Below, one piece after another: positions 42,803-42,863 of a stretch of DNA of 42,863 nt (position 1 is its first letter; each line of letters starts with the position of its first letter). The DNA is from Brevundimonas sp. AAP58 (GTDB lineage Bacteria > Pseudomonadota > Alphaproteobacteria > Caulobacterales > Caulobacteraceae), in assembly GCF_001295975.1 (NCBI RefSeq), contig NZ_LJHU01000131.1, positions 1 through 42,863 of the forward strand, written 5' to 3'. The translations under genes and the position numbers were made by a program. The notes below the pieces were generated by a model that ran no database searches, was not told the DNA's origin, and worked only from the letters and a program-made list of their open reading frames with translations.

Positions 42803-42815
42803 GTGGAATCAACGC
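42803..42815 (+). promoter_or_regulatory. Second copy of GTGGAATCAACGC
   Basis: This is an exact match to 41345-41357. It lies after the clpX terminator, where the promoter of the next gene (often lon in this group) would be expected. The next gene itself is outside the window. Confidence 0.35.
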
Positions 42816-42863
42816 CCGTCCTGTTCGAGACGCGCTGAACGCGCCCTCATATCCGGGTGTGTT

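Overview
The window looks like a chromosomal segment of a GC-rich alphaproteobacterium of the Caulobacterales, most likely Brevundimonas or a close relative. This rests on gene content and order: an lptF-lptG-lptD-surA-pdxA-rsmA block, a holdfast-type polysaccharide locus, trigger factor/ClpP/ClpX in one neighbourhood, and the codon and GC style. No rRNA, phage, insertion sequence or CRISPR array was found. Genus assignment is inference.

Layout. 1-2.1 kb: the end of mltG, then gmk, with a PLP aminotransferase converging on gmk. 2.2-5.3 kb: a small Cys-repeat secreted protein of low GC, a dienelactone hydrolase-like protein and a PhoA-type alkaline phosphatase. 5.3-13.4 kb (minus strand): an outer-membrane biogenesis operon lptF-lptG-lptD-surA-pdxA-rsmA. 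13.4-16.6 kb: pepA (TTG start), a secreted PPC-like protein, holC and two overlapping I78-like lipoproteins. 16.6-19.0 kb: an RcnB-like protein with a long Arg/Gly/Asp tract, a glutathione S-transferase and a Sel1-like small protein. 19.0-27.0 kb: the polysaccharide synthesis and export locus. The export lipoprotein (hfsD-like) diverges from the chain-length protein (hfsA-like) and the kinase-like hfsB. These converge on hfsE-hfsF-hfsG plus a second GT2 glycosyltransferase, which are linked by 4-base overlaps. 27.1-29.6 kb: a large secreted DUF305/LVIVD-type protein with a His/Met-rich linker. 29.7-31.6 kb: tRNA-Ser(GCU), an SCP2 protein and an acyl-CoA dehydrogenase. 31.7-33.9 kb: a single-ORF EgtB-EgtD fusion for ergothioneine synthesis. 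33.9-35.5 kb: small stress-type genes (KGG protein, 51-residue Pro-rich peptide, DUF883-like tail-anchored protein) and an MBL-fold hydrolase. 35.5-35.7 kb: a large palindromic intergenic repeat. 35.8-42.7 kb: tig, clpP and clpX with inserted genes, including two tandem paralogous secreted proteins of unknown function flanking a small Cys-rich secreted protein.

How the genes work together. The Lpt proteins and SurA together build the outer membrane: LptFG extracts LPS, LptD inserts it, and SurA chaperones LptD and other porins. The hfs-type genes make, flip and export an adhesive polysaccharide: HfsE starts the lipid-linked unit, the GT2 enzymes extend it, HfsF flips it, and HfsA/HfsB/HfsD polymerise or export it. 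Trigger factor, ClpP and ClpX handle nascent-chain folding and regulated proteolysis. The items most worth following up are the 25-residue-period Cys-repeat protein at 2.3-2.6 kb, the EgtB-EgtD fusion, the tandem WWH-motif paralogs between tig and clpP, the kinase-like HfsB lacking its Walker A lysine, and a 13-base sequence shared by the regions upstream of clpX and downstream of it.
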